Part shown: one piece after another, positions 1 through 6,463 of the stretch
Numbering within the stretch: position 1 is the first letter of the stretch
Layout of the letters: the number at the start of each line of letters is the position of its first letter
Assembly (NCBI GenBank): GCA_016935955.1
Contig: JAFGPY010000389.1
Coordinates: 1 to 16,003 of the forward strand
DNA from: Planctomycetota bacterium
GTDB lineage: Bacteria; Planctomycetota; Phycisphaerae; FEN-1346; JAACEH01
Direction: 5' to 3'
DNA: 16,003 nt
The notes under the pieces: model-generated
Seen by the model: only the letters and a program-made list of their open reading frames with translations
The model's database searches: none
What the model was told of the DNA's origin: nothing
Program-made: the position numbers and the translations under genes

Positions 1-1
1 C

Positions 2-73
2 GCCGCCTTGGAAACCGTTACGGCCTCCGATGCGTTGGGCTGGTTTATGTCTTGTGGCTACACTCAATCGTGA
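2..73 (+). CDS. C-terminal fragment of a probable IS630-type transposase
   Basis: An open frame enters from the left edge and ends at TGA 71-73, giving 23 residues. The last part reads DALGWFMSCGY followed by three residues. This resembles the C-terminal tail of IS630-family transposases, which often end with an aromatic-rich WFxHCGY-like peptide; here His is replaced by Ser. The frame is followed at once by a strong hairpin at 84-102. The family call rests on recalled similarity of a very short peptide, so it is tentative. The catalytic DDE region would lie upstream of the window. It could equally be the tail of an unrelated protein. Confidence 0.4.
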   Translation, partial: AALETVTASDALGWFMSCGYTQS

Positions 74-83
74 AGTGCTCTAG

Positions 84-224
84 CCGGGGGCGAAGCCCCC
101 GGACAATGGGTTTAACAAATCTATGAGCCCCGAAGGGGCGAGACGCTGTGAGTCGACGAACAGGTGTCGCCCCTTCGGGGCTCGGGTATCTGTTGTGCCT
201 GGTTTCCGGGGGCTTCGCCCCCGG
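84..224. repeat. Nested inverted repeat (large cruciform-capable element)
   Basis: Two palindromic words occur in mirror order. The outer pair is CCGGGGGCGAAGCCCCCGG at 84-102 and its exact reverse complement at 206-224. The inner pair is GAGCCCCGAAGGGGCGA at 125-141 and its exact reverse complement at 167-183. The stretches between outer and inner words are equally long on both sides and partly complementary. The whole 141 bp can therefore fold as one long hairpin, while each word also folds alone. A further small hairpin (GGCCCTTCGGGCC) lies at 238-250. Such nested structure is typical of MITE- or REP-like elements; no gene is seen here. Confidence 0.7.
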
Positions 225-403
225 CCAAACTCCCGTCGGCCCTTCGGGCCTTGGCGCCTTGGTCATCGAGAAATTGCCACCGGAGCAGACGTCTTGTCTG
301 CCACACGAGGCCTCCTCTCAATCAACAGTTATCGGATAGCCTCGGCCTTACCCGCCGTACGTTTGGTGTGCGTATCCCTCGGCGGCACTCGGGATCTGCG
401 ACA

Positions 404-518
404 GGGGCAGGCATGGCGCCCGGCACGACGGCGAGGGTGCCACGCGTCTACTTGTAGACGCGTGCTCGCACGCAACAGGCTTGTCGGCACGCTTCTGCGA
501 GCAGAAGCGTGGCACCCC
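404..518. repeat. 115-bp composite palindromic repeat, copy 1
   Basis: This 115-bp stretch recurs at 1961-2075 with the same length and only a few substitutions. An 11-bp inverted pair, GGGTGCCACGC at 435-445 and GCGTGGCACCC at 507-517, brackets two separate perfect palindromes. Palindrome one (441-464) has arms CACGCGTCTAC and GTAGACGCGTG. Palindrome two (488-511) has arms CACGCTTCTGC and GCAGAAGCGTG. The layout is that of a small non-coding mobile or structural repeat. The surrounding 255-596 holds no gene; there is also a small hairpin GCAGAC/GTCTGC around 285-301. Confidence 0.8.
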
Positions 519-544
519 TGGCCCCGGTGCCATGGCTGGGCGAG

Positions 545-585
545 GGACGTTCGGCATACCTGCAGGGGCAGGCATGGTGCCCGGC
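545..585. repeat. 41-bp GGACGTTCGGCAT module, copy 1
   Basis: A 41-bp module starts GGACGTTCGGCAT, continues through GGGGCAGGCATGG and ends in CCCGGC. It recurs at 1941-1981 and 2128-2168 with few changes, and its second half is also found at 404-425 at the front of the 115-bp repeat. It is non-coding and occurs only in the gene-free stretches around the glycosyltransferase gene. Confidence 0.65.
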
Positions 586-596
586 TTAGCGGATTG

Positions 597-652
597 GTGG
601 CTGCGAGCAGCCACCCTACACAAATGGCGGGCACGGCAGGCCGTGCCCCTAC
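597..652 (-). repeat. Two REP-like hairpins with GTAG heads
   Basis: On the minus strand two hairpins follow one another, each headed by GTAG. The first (597-619) has arms GTGGCTGC and GCAGCCAC. The second (629-652) has arms GGGCACGGC and GCCGTGCCC. A GTAG (or GGAG) head directly before an imperfect palindrome is the hallmark of repetitive extragenic palindromes (REPs), the substrates of RAYT transposases. The stretch 653-769 shows no further feature or gene. Confidence 0.65.
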
Positions 653-769
653 ATGTCCCCCCCGGGCTGCACTTTCTTCCCATGCAGATGCATCCGTCAC
701 CGCGCCTGTTGCGTCGGCCTGCGGCCGATCGTATGATGCTCTGCTTGTCGTTGAGGGACCGACATCATC

Positions 770-861
770 GTAGGGCAAGGCTCGCGAGCAACAGGCACCT
801 GGAACAGCAACGAGAGGCTCGCGAGCCGCTCCTACATTCCGGCCGAGGACGGCCGGGCTAC
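770..861. repeat. BIME-like cluster of three GTAG-headed REPs
   Basis: A REP-like unit on the + strand (770-789, GTAG then a GCTCGCGAGC palindrome) is paired with an inverted unit on the - strand (816-835, GGCTCGCGAGCC ending in CTAC). A second minus-strand unit follows at 839-861, in which CCGGCCG and CGGCCGG flank a short loop and the unit ends GCTAC. An inverted pair with GTAG outside and CTAC at the far end matches a bacterial interspersed mosaic element. The last unit belongs to the same sequence family as those at 7517 and 14821. It lies just upstream of the glycosyltransferase gene. Confidence 0.7.
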
Positions 862-906
862 ATAGGTTCGGCCCTGCTTGTTTGAGCCATCACCCGGAGC
901 GGCACC

Positions 907-1881
907 ATGAGCGGCACACCGGCCGTCAGCGTCATCATCCCCGTCTACAACGGCGAGCGGTTCCTGCGGCAGACGATCGACAGCGTCCTGGCCCAGACGT
1001 TCCGCGACTTCGAGGTCGTGGTCGTCGACGACGGGTCGTCCGACAGTTCGCGGGCCATCCTGGACGGCTACGGCGACCGGCTGCGCGTCTTCGGCCAGAC
1101 CAATTGCGGCGCGCCGTCGGCCCGCAACCGGGCTATCGGCGAGGCCCGCGGCGAGTGGATCGCCTTCCTGGACCACGACGACACCTGGGAACCCGACAAG
1201 CTCGAAGTCCAGATGGCGGCCGCGCGGCCCGACGACGACCTGCTGCACGCCGAGGCCCGCGTGATCGACGGGTCGGACGCCGTCATCAAACCGGCCTTCA
1301 GCCACCCGGACGACCCGCCCGAGGAGCAGACGCGCCTGGAGCGCGTCATCCGCCACAACCCGATCTACGTGCTGACGACGATCGTTCGCCGCGCAGCCGT
1401 GGAGAAGGTCGGCCGCCTGGATCCGAACGATCGCTTCGGCACCGACGAGTATCTGCTGTGGATGCGGTTGCTGGCGTCGGGCTACCAGGCCCGGTACCTG
1501 GACCGCGTCGTGGCCTCGTACCGCGTCCACGGCCACAACGCCTCGGGCAACCACACGCAGATGATCTACGGCGAACTCTATGCCCTGGAGCACCTGTGGG
1601 CCGAGTTCGGCGACGCGTTCGGCCCGGCGGCGCGCGAGGCGTTCCACGCCAAGATTCACCAGCTCTATTACAGCTACGGCTGGCGGCTGCTGGACGACGG
1701 ACGCAACGGCGAAGTGGGGGCATGCTTCCGGGCCGCCGTGCGGCACAAGCCGTCGTCGTGGAAGTCGTGGCCGTGTGCGGCGGCAAGTTCGCTGCCCGGC
1801 GGTCGCTGGCTGATGCCGGCCGTGCGGCGGATGGTCGGCGAAGGTCACGTCGTCAGCGAACAGAACGGCTGGTACGGCTGA
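907..1881 (+). CDS. Family 2 glycosyltransferase (GT-A fold)
   Basis: A 324-residue protein transfers a sugar from a nucleotide-sugar donor, probably for surface polysaccharide or glycan synthesis; the substrate cannot be told. Residues 5-15 (VSVIIPVYNGE) form the first strand of the nucleotide-binding fold. Residues 38-46 contain VVDDGSSD, which contacts the nucleotide, and 88-92 (LDHDD) carry the metal-binding DxD motif. The fold ends near residue 220. The rest, rich in Trp and Arg, is of unknown role and has no clear membrane helix. The ATG is preceded by GGAG at about 8 bases. The gene stands alone between repeat-filled spacers, outside any visible polysaccharide operon. Confidence 0.9.
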   Translation: MSGTPAVSVIIPVYNGERFLRQTIDSVLAQTFRDFEVVVVDDGSSDSSRAILDGYGDRLRVFGQTNCGAPSARNRAIGEARGEWIAFLDHDDTWEPDKLEVQMAAARPDDDLLHAEARVIDGSDAVIKPAFSHPDDPPEEQTRLERVIRHNPIYVLTTIVRRAAVEKVGRLDPNDRFGTDEYLLWMRLLASGYQARYLDRVVASYRVHGHNASGNHTQMIYGELYALEHLWAEFGDAFGPAAREAFHAKIHQLYYSYGWRLLDDGRNGEVGACFRAAVRHKPSSWKSWPCAAASSLPGGRWLMPAVRRMVGEGHVVSEQNGWYG

Positions 1882-1940
1882 TCGAGAACCCGGCTTGGGG
1901 TGCCATGGCGGCCGTCGTGTGCCGCCATGCGTGAGGCCGG

Positions 1941-1981
1941 GGACGTTCGGCATGCCTGACGGGGCAGGCATGGCGCCCGGC
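1941..1981. repeat. 41-bp GGACGTTCGGCAT module, copy 2
   Basis: This is the second copy of the module first seen at 545-585. Its second half overlaps the start of the second 115-bp repeat, so here the two repeats are joined end to end. It follows the glycosyltransferase stop by about 60 bases. The gene-free stretch 1882-2342 consists almost wholly of such repeats. Confidence 0.65.
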
Positions 1982-2075
1982 ACAACGGCGAGGGTGCCAC
2001 GCGTCTACTTGTAGACGCGTGCTCGTGCGCAACCGGCTTGCCGGCACGCTTCTGCGAGCAGAAGCGTGGCACCCC
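1961..2075. repeat. 115-bp composite palindromic repeat, copy 2
   Basis: This stretch matches 404-518 over its full length with only a few substitutions. The bracketing 11-bp inverted arms lie at 1992-2002 and 2064-2074. The two inner palindromes are at 1998-2021 and 2045-2068, and both are unchanged from copy 1. The differences cluster in the spacer between the palindromes, the pattern expected when the folded structure is what is conserved. Confidence 0.8.
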
Positions 2076-2127
2076 CCGGCATTCTTCATGCGAAATCCTA
2101 CATGGCTGCGCCGCCGCCATGCGTGGG

Positions 2128-2168
2128 GGACGTTCGGCATGCCTGACGGGGCAGGCATGGCACCCGGC
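2128..2168. repeat. 41-bp GGACGTTCGGCAT module, copy 3
   Basis: This is the third copy of the module at 545-585 and 1941-1981, again preceded by a GCCGCCATGCGT-like word also seen before copy 2. No gene is supported in 2076-2280. Confidence 0.6.
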
Positions 2169-2283
2169 ATACATCTCTTCCGTATCTCGGGCATCGCTTG
2201 GTGCCATGGCCGCTTGCGGCCATGCCGTTATCGTATTCGGGCACGCCCGCGCCGTGCCCCTGCAGAAACCGCCGCCTGCGTCC

Positions 2284-2312
2284 TTGTGCCGCGCCGCCGG
2301 GCGAGCTATGCT
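2284..2312 (+). promoter_or_regulatory. Candidate sigma-70-type promoter of the glycerol-1-phosphate dehydrogenase gene
   Basis: TTGTGC (2284-2289) and TATGCT (2307-2312) are separated by 17 bases, matching the vegetative -35/-10 layout. Transcription would begin near 2319, about 24 bases before the chosen GTG start. This supports that start over any upstream extension. The sequence match is moderate. Confidence 0.4.
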
Positions 2313-2342
2313 TACCCGCTGGTTACGGGTGAGGGCAAGGCC

Positions 2343-3683
2343 GTGGATGGCGACTTTCTGAGTTCGGCGTTTTCCCGCGTTCACAAGATCGATCCGACAC
2401 TGGAGCCGCGCATCGTCGTCTGTGCCGCCGATGCCGTGGCCCGGACGCCGCGGGTCTGCGCGGACGTTCTTGGCGGCGCGAAGCAGCCGGTGACGGTCCT
2501 GGCCGATGTGCGGACGCGCGCGGTGGCCGGCCGCGCGGTGGCCGAGGCGCTGCGGAGCGACGGCTGGGCGGTGACCGAACGAATCGTTCCCGATCCGCAA
2601 GAGGGTGGGGCCTGGGGTGGGTCCTGGGGTGGGCCGGTTTGCGATGATACGACCAAGGAATCGCTCGACGCCGGGCTCGCCGGCGCCGCCCTCCTGGTGG
2701 CCGTCGGCAGCGGCGTGGTCAGCGACCTGGGCAAATGGCTGGCCGGCGATCGCGGCATACCCTACGTCTGTTTCGCCACGGCCTGCAGCATGACCGGCTA
2801 CGCGTCGGCCAACGTGGCTCCGGCGGTTCGCGGCGTGAAGACGCTCGTGCGTGCCCGCCCTCCTGCAGCCGTGCTGGCCGATCCGGCGATCCTGCGGACC
2901 GCGCCGCCGGAGATGACGGCGGCAGGTCTGGGCGACGTCGTGGCCAAGAGCGTCAGCACGATGGACTGGCGGCTCAATCACTTGCTGTTCGACGACTCGT
3001 ACGTTGAAATGGCGGCCACGCTGGTCGCGGACGTCGAGCCGCTCTACCTGGACCATCCCGAGTTGCTGCGCGACGGCGACGAGCGGGCCACCGAGGCGCT
3101 CTTCGCCGCCCTGTTGCTGGTGGGCGTCTCGATGACCCTGGCCGGCACGTCGAGCCCGGCCTCGGGCGGCGAACACATGATCAGCCACACCCTGGACGCC
3201 ATGTCGTCGCTCGACGGTCGCGAGCACGACCTGCACGGCCGCCAGGTCGGCGTCGGGACGGTGCTTGCCGCCGAGTTGTACGATCGTCTGCTGGACGAGG
3301 ACGCGCCCGCGTGGCGCGACGGGCCGCAGGAGATCGACGCGGCGTTCTGGGGTCCGCTGGCCGAGGTCGTCCGCGACCACTACGGCGAGAAATTGCCGCG
3401 GCTGCGCGAGGCGCGTCGGGCGCTGGCGAACCCGGCGGCATGGCGCCGCCTGCGCGACGCGTTGCGTCCGATGCACCGTCGCCCGTCGGCGATCCGCGAG
3501 TGCCTGGTCCGCGGCGGCGCTGCCGTGACGGCGGCCGACATCCGCTGCGACCGCGAGCGGCTGCTGGCGGCGCTGGTGCACGCCCACCAGATGCGGTCGC
3601 GGTTCACCATTCTCGACCTGGCCCACCTGGCCGGCCTGATGCCCGGCGCGGCCGCCGACCTGGTGGACGGCTGGGCAAGCTGA
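2343..3683 (+). CDS. sn-glycerol-1-phosphate dehydrogenase (AraM/EgsA family)
   Basis: A 446-residue NAD(P)-linked enzyme of the iron-containing alcohol dehydrogenase / dehydroquinate synthase superfamily. The family reduces dihydroxyacetone phosphate to sn-glycerol-1-phosphate, the archaeal lipid backbone; AraM of Bacillus subtilis is a bacterial member. Key segments are GSGVVSDLGK (122-131, nucleotide binding), CSMTGYAS (148-155), GLGD (195-198), SGGEHMISH (274-282) and HDLHG (295-299). Asp198, His278 and His298 are the likely metal ligands. GTG 2343 is chosen because GAGGG lies 8 bases upstream and the open frame before it runs through repeat DNA. A Gly/Trp-rich insert occupies residues 88-98. 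Family assignment is firm; physiological role is inferred. Confidence 0.85.
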   Translation: MDGDFLSSAFSRVHKIDPTLEPRIVVCAADAVARTPRVCADVLGGAKQPVTVLADVRTRAVAGRAVAEALRSDGWAVTERIVPDPQEGGAWGGSWGGPVCDDTTKESLDAGLAGAALLVAVGSGVVSDLGKWLAGDRGIPYVCFATACSMTGYASANVAPAVRGVKTLVRARPPAAVLADPAILRTAPPEMTAAGLGDVVAKSVSTMDWRLNHLLFDDSYVEMAATLVADVEPLYLDHPELLRDGDERATEALFAALLLVGVSMTLAGTSSPASGGEHMISHTLDAMSSLDGREHDLHGRQVGVGTVLAAELYDRLLDEDAPAWRDGPQEIDAAFWGPLAEVVRDHYGEKLPRLREARRALANPAAWRRLRDALRPMHRRPSAIRECLVRGGAAVTAADIRCDRERLLAALVHAHQMRSRFTILDLAHLAGLMPGAAADLVDGWAS

Positions 3684-3845
3684 CCCCTCTCCCTTGACGG
3701 GAGAGGACGGCCCGGAGGGCCGGGTGAGGGTGACGGACGCCGGCAACGCTGCGAATCGGGTCGACCTCGAATGCGAGGCATCTCCGGCATGCGCCACCCC
3801 CACTGCCGCCTGACGGCGGCACCTCCCCCGTCAAGGGGGAGGGGT
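3684..3845. repeat. MITE-like element with 23-bp inverted ends, copy 1
   Basis: The element begins immediately after the stop codon at 3681-3683. The left end is a hairpin with arms CCTCTCCC and GGGAGAGG around a TTGAC loop. The right end is a hairpin with arms CCTCCCCC and GGGGGAGG around GTCAA. The two 23-bp ends are near-perfect inverted copies of each other. A second copy lies at 7604-7769. Similar G/C-rich repeats with CCCTCTCCC ends are widespread between genes in GC-rich bacteria. Its position could make the first hairpin act as a 3' end for the upstream transcript, but there is no T-run. Confidence 0.7.
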
Positions 3846-3875
3846 ACTTCGGACGAGCATGTCGCGAAACGAATC

Positions 3876-3905
3876 TTGAAGCGACCTTCCTTCGAGTGAT
3901 ACAAT
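3876..3905 (+). promoter_or_regulatory. Candidate promoter of the UPF0316 gene
   Basis: TTGAAG (3876-3881) and TACAAT (3900-3905) are 18 bases apart, close to the vegetative consensus. The predicted transcript start near 3912 leaves a leader of about 40 bases before ATG 3952. This region is noticeably more AT-rich than its surroundings. Confidence 0.5.
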
Positions 3906-3951
3906 CCGACCTTGCGTTGAAACGTTCCGTGGTAGTGCGAAAGGTTCTGCC

Positions 3952-4551
3952 ATGCCCGACTGGTCATTTGTGAACGAGCCGTGGTTCAGTTACGGCGTGT
4001 TGCCCGTGCTGATCATCCTGGCCCGCATTGTCGACGTCAGCATCGGGACGATGCGGATCATCTTCGTCGCCCGCGGGCACAAGTTGCTGGCGCCGATCAT
4101 GGGCTTCTTCGAGGTCACGATCTGGGTGCTGGCCGTCGGTCAGGTCTTCAAGAACCTGACCAATCCGGTCTGCCTGGTGGCCTACGGCGTGGGCTTCGCC
4201 ACGGGCAACTACGTGGGCATGGTCATCGAGGAGAAGCTGGCCACGGGCCTGGTGGCCCTGCACGTCATCACGCAGCGCAAGACGAGCCAGCTTCCCGACG
4301 TGCTCCGCGACGAGGGCTTCGGCGTGACCAAGATCGACGCCGAAGGCAAGCTGGGCCCGGTCACGGTGCTCTACGTGGTCCTGCCTCGGAAGCGGCTCAA
4401 GGGCGTGATCGAGAGGATCGAGCGCTACAACCCCAAGGCGTTCTATTCGGTGGAACAGATTCGCGGCGTCTCGGGCGGCACGTACCCGGTGATGCCGGCC
4501 CGCGAGATGTTCCGCTACCGCCTGTTCCGCCCGTGGCGCAAGGGCAAATAG
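3952..4551 (+). CDS. UPF0316-family membrane protein (DUF5698 + DUF2179)
   Basis: A 199-residue protein of the UPF0316 family (related to B. subtilis YebE), whose biochemical role is not established. Three hydrophobic segments lie at about 14-34, 44-66 and 72-92 and contain the family's recognisable VDVSIGTMRIIF and FFEVTIWVLAVGQV signatures. A soluble C-terminal DUF2179 domain covers about 100-190. DUF2179 also occurs in YitT-type membrane proteins and resembles a small ligand-sensing domain. The length fits the family. ATG 3952 has GAAAGG 7 bases upstream and a plausible promoter. The next gene starts 58 bases after the stop and may share the transcript. Confidence 0.88.
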   Translation: MPDWSFVNEPWFSYGVLPVLIILARIVDVSIGTMRIIFVARGHKLLAPIMGFFEVTIWVLAVGQVFKNLTNPVCLVAYGVGFATGNYVGMVIEEKLATGLVALHVITQRKTSQLPDVLRDEGFGVTKIDAEGKLGPVTVLYVVLPRKRLKGVIERIERYNPKAFYSVEQIRGVSGGTYPVMPAREMFRYRLFRPWRKGK

Positions 4552-4609
4552 CACACGCGGCCGCGCGGCTCTGCGCCGCCGGCCGGCGACATGTCTGGAG
4601 AACGAACGC

Positions 4610-5272
4610 GTGCCGACAGGAAAACACACGCAGGGCGCGTCGCCGCGCAAGGAGCGCTGGTGGTGGATCGGCGACTGGTGGCCGTACGGGCGTTCGCTCG
4701 TCGTCGCCTTCTGGCGGCGCGGCCAACTGTGGCCGTGGCTGCTGGCGCTGGCGCCGGTGGCCGTCGTGCTGGTGGCCCGTCACTTCGGCTGGCATCGCCT
4801 GGGCGGCCCGCCGAGCAAGAACACCTACGAGGCGATGGCCGTGCCGCTGACGGCGGCCGCGACGTTCGCGTGGCTGCTGCGGGCGGCCGTCAGTCGCAGC
4901 CGCATGGCCCTGGTGATTGCCGTCCAGGCGGCGGTGTTCTGTTGCCGCGAGATTCATTTCACGGGCACGCACCACGGCGTCTTCGTGGCCACGGGGTTCG
5001 TCGCCGCCTGGGCCCTGGTCTGGGCCTGGGTGCGGCGGGACCTGCTGCTGCCGGAGACCGAGGACTGGCGGCAGATTTCCTGGCTGGTGGCCACGGCCGC
5101 GGCTTACGCCGTCGCGATGATCATTCAGCGTCGGGCGTTCAAGTGGATTCCCGGCGAGCAGGCGGTGCACGTGCCGCTGGAGGAAGCGGCCGAGACGATG
5201 GCCCACATGATGCTGCTGGCGGCCGCGCTGATCGGCACGTGGCGGCGCGACAGGACGCAGATCGTTGCGTAG
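4610..5272 (+). CDS. Polytopic membrane protein of unknown function
   Basis: A 220-residue protein whose family I do not recognise. After a basic, Trp-rich cytoplasmic-type N-terminus (WWWIGDWW, 17-24) there are about six hydrophobic segments, near 41-58, 77-94, 99-112, 122-141, 155-172 and 197-211. Polar residues that look functional sit at membrane borders: CREIHFTGTHH (112-122), E148/E151/D152, and an acidic run EEAAE (191-195) before the last helix. The start is GTG 4610, with TCTGGAG about 9 bases upstream; no in-frame ATG fits. It follows the UPF0316 gene by 58 bases and is probably co-transcribed with it. The prfB promoter overlaps its last codons. Confidence 0.75.
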   Translation: MPTGKHTQGASPRKERWWWIGDWWPYGRSLVVAFWRRGQLWPWLLALAPVAVVLVARHFGWHRLGGPPSKNTYEAMAVPLTAAATFAWLLRAAVSRSRMALVIAVQAAVFCCREIHFTGTHHGVFVATGFVAAWALVWAWVRRDLLLPETEDWRQISWLVATAAAYAVAMIIQRRAFKWIPGEQAVHVPLEEAAETMAHMMLLAAALIGTWRRDRTQIVA

Positions 5273-5293
5273 GCCGGCGCCGGGGGATATAAT
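5265..5293 (+). promoter_or_regulatory. Candidate promoter of prfB
   Basis: TTGCGT (5265-5270) and a perfect TATAAT (5288-5293) are exactly 17 bases apart. The -35 box overlaps the last codons of the upstream membrane-protein gene. The predicted start near 5300 is about 30 bases before the prfB ATG. The TATAAT lies between GGGG and CCCGGGG runs and stands out sharply. This is the best promoter match in the window. Confidence 0.6.
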
Positions 5294-5329
5294 CCCGGGG
5301 TTCATTGGGGTCCAAGGGAGTACGCTCTT

Positions 5330-6449
5330 ATGTTGACCACGTCGGAAATCGAGCACAGCATCGAGGCCTTGAGGGGGAAACTGCAACTCCTCAAGGACAG
5401 TCTTTGACTTGCCCGCCAAAGTAGCCCAGCGTCAGGAAATCGAAACGAAGATGTCGGCCGCCGGATTCTGGGACAACCAGGAATCGGCCCAGGCGACGGT
5501 CGCGCGGCTCAAGGAGCTGAACGCGGCGATCAATCCGCTGGAGGAACTGGTCGCCGGGCTGGACGACGCCGCGACGATGTTCGATCTGGCCCGCGAGGAA
5601 GAGGACGAGTCGGCGCTGAACGAGCTGGCCGCGGAGCTGAGCGGGATTCAGGAACGCTTTGACCGCTTCGAGCTGCTGACGCTGATGCGCGGCAAGTTCG
5701 ACGCCGGCAACTGCTACCTGGCCATCCACGCGGGGTCCGGGGGCACCGAGTCGCGCGACTGGGCGGCCATGCTGATGCGGATGTACACGCGGTACGCCGA
5801 GCGGCAGGGCTACGACGTCGCGATCGTCGACGCGGTGGAGGGCGAGGACGCCGGCTACAACAGCGTGACGTTGCACATCAAGGGGCCGTACGCCTGCGGG
5901 TACCTCGGGGCCGAGGTCGGCGTGCACCGGCTGGTGCGGATCAGTCCGTTTGATTCGGCGGCGCGGCGGCACACGTCGTTCGCCAGCGTGGACTGCATCC
6001 CCGAGGTGACCGAGGATGTGGACGTGGAGATCGACGAGGAGGACCTTCGGATCGACACGTACCGCGCCGGCGGGGCCGGGGGCCAGCACGTGAACAAGAC
6101 CTCCAGCGCCGTGCGGATCACGCACCTGCCGACGAACATCGTCGTGCAGTGCCAGAACGAGCGCTCGCAGCACCAGAACCGCCGCGTCTGCATGACGATG
6201 CTCAAGGCCAAGCTCCTGCGGCTCGAAGAGGAGAAGCGGAACAAGGAACTCCAGGGCCTCTACGGGCCCAAGGGCGAAATCGCCTGGGGCAACCAGATCC
6301 GTTCCTACGTCCTGCAACCGTACACCCTGGTCAAGGACCACCGCACCGAGCACGAGACCGGCAAGGTGCAGGACGTGCTGGACGGCGACCTGCAGGCGTT
6401 TATCGAGGCCTACCTGCGCAAGCGCGCCGCCGAACGTCGCGGGGAGTAG
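5330..6449 (+). CDS. prfB: Peptide chain release factor 2, made by programmed +1 frameshift
   Basis: RF2 recognises UAA and UGA stop codons in the ribosomal A site and triggers peptide release. ATG 5330 opens a 25-codon first frame that ends CTT TGA (5402-5407). Reading shifts by +1 to GAC 5406 and continues to the stop at 6447-6449, giving 372 residues in all. The second frame shows the SPF anticodon-like tripeptide (RISPFDS) that selects UGA/UAA, and the GGQ catalytic motif in GAGGQHVNKTSSAVRI. The N-terminal coiled coil and the GSGGTESRDWA segment match the family. A start at TTG 5409 would lack the first helix and should not be used. A strong promoter lies just upstream. Confidence 0.95.
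5393..5408 (+). promoter_or_regulatory. prfB programmed +1 frameshift site
   Basis: AAGGA (5393-5397), a Shine-Dalgarno-like stimulator, stands four bases before the slippery CTT TGA C (5402-5408). This is the classic autoregulatory element: when RF2 is scarce, the ribosome pauses at the in-frame UGA and slips from CUU to UUU. E. coli has AGGGGG three bases before the same heptamer, so the stimulator here is weaker and shifted by one base. Confidence 0.92.
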
Positions 6450-6463
6450 GCCGCACAAGACCC

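Noticed and set aside
404..652. Possible CRISPR array
   Set aside because: The repeats are few, are palindromic, differ in length and spacing, and have no unique spacers of constant size; no cas gene is nearby.
123..773. Overlapping open frames in both strands of the first gene-free stretch
   Set aside because: All are Arg/Pro/Ala-rich readings of repeat DNA without ribosome sites or domain motifs.
2019..2342. N-terminal extension of the glycerol-1-phosphate dehydrogenase by 108 residues
   Set aside because: The extension begins inside a palindromic repeat and covers the candidate promoter. The family needs no such extension, and GTG 2343 has a good ribosome-binding site.
832..3803. Long open frames on the minus strand opposite the glycosyltransferase and dehydrogenase genes
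   Set aside because: They run straight through the 115-bp and 41-bp repeats as well as opposite real genes, and their translated repeats (MPGAMPAPSGMPNVP-like peptides) are a by-product of the DNA repeats.
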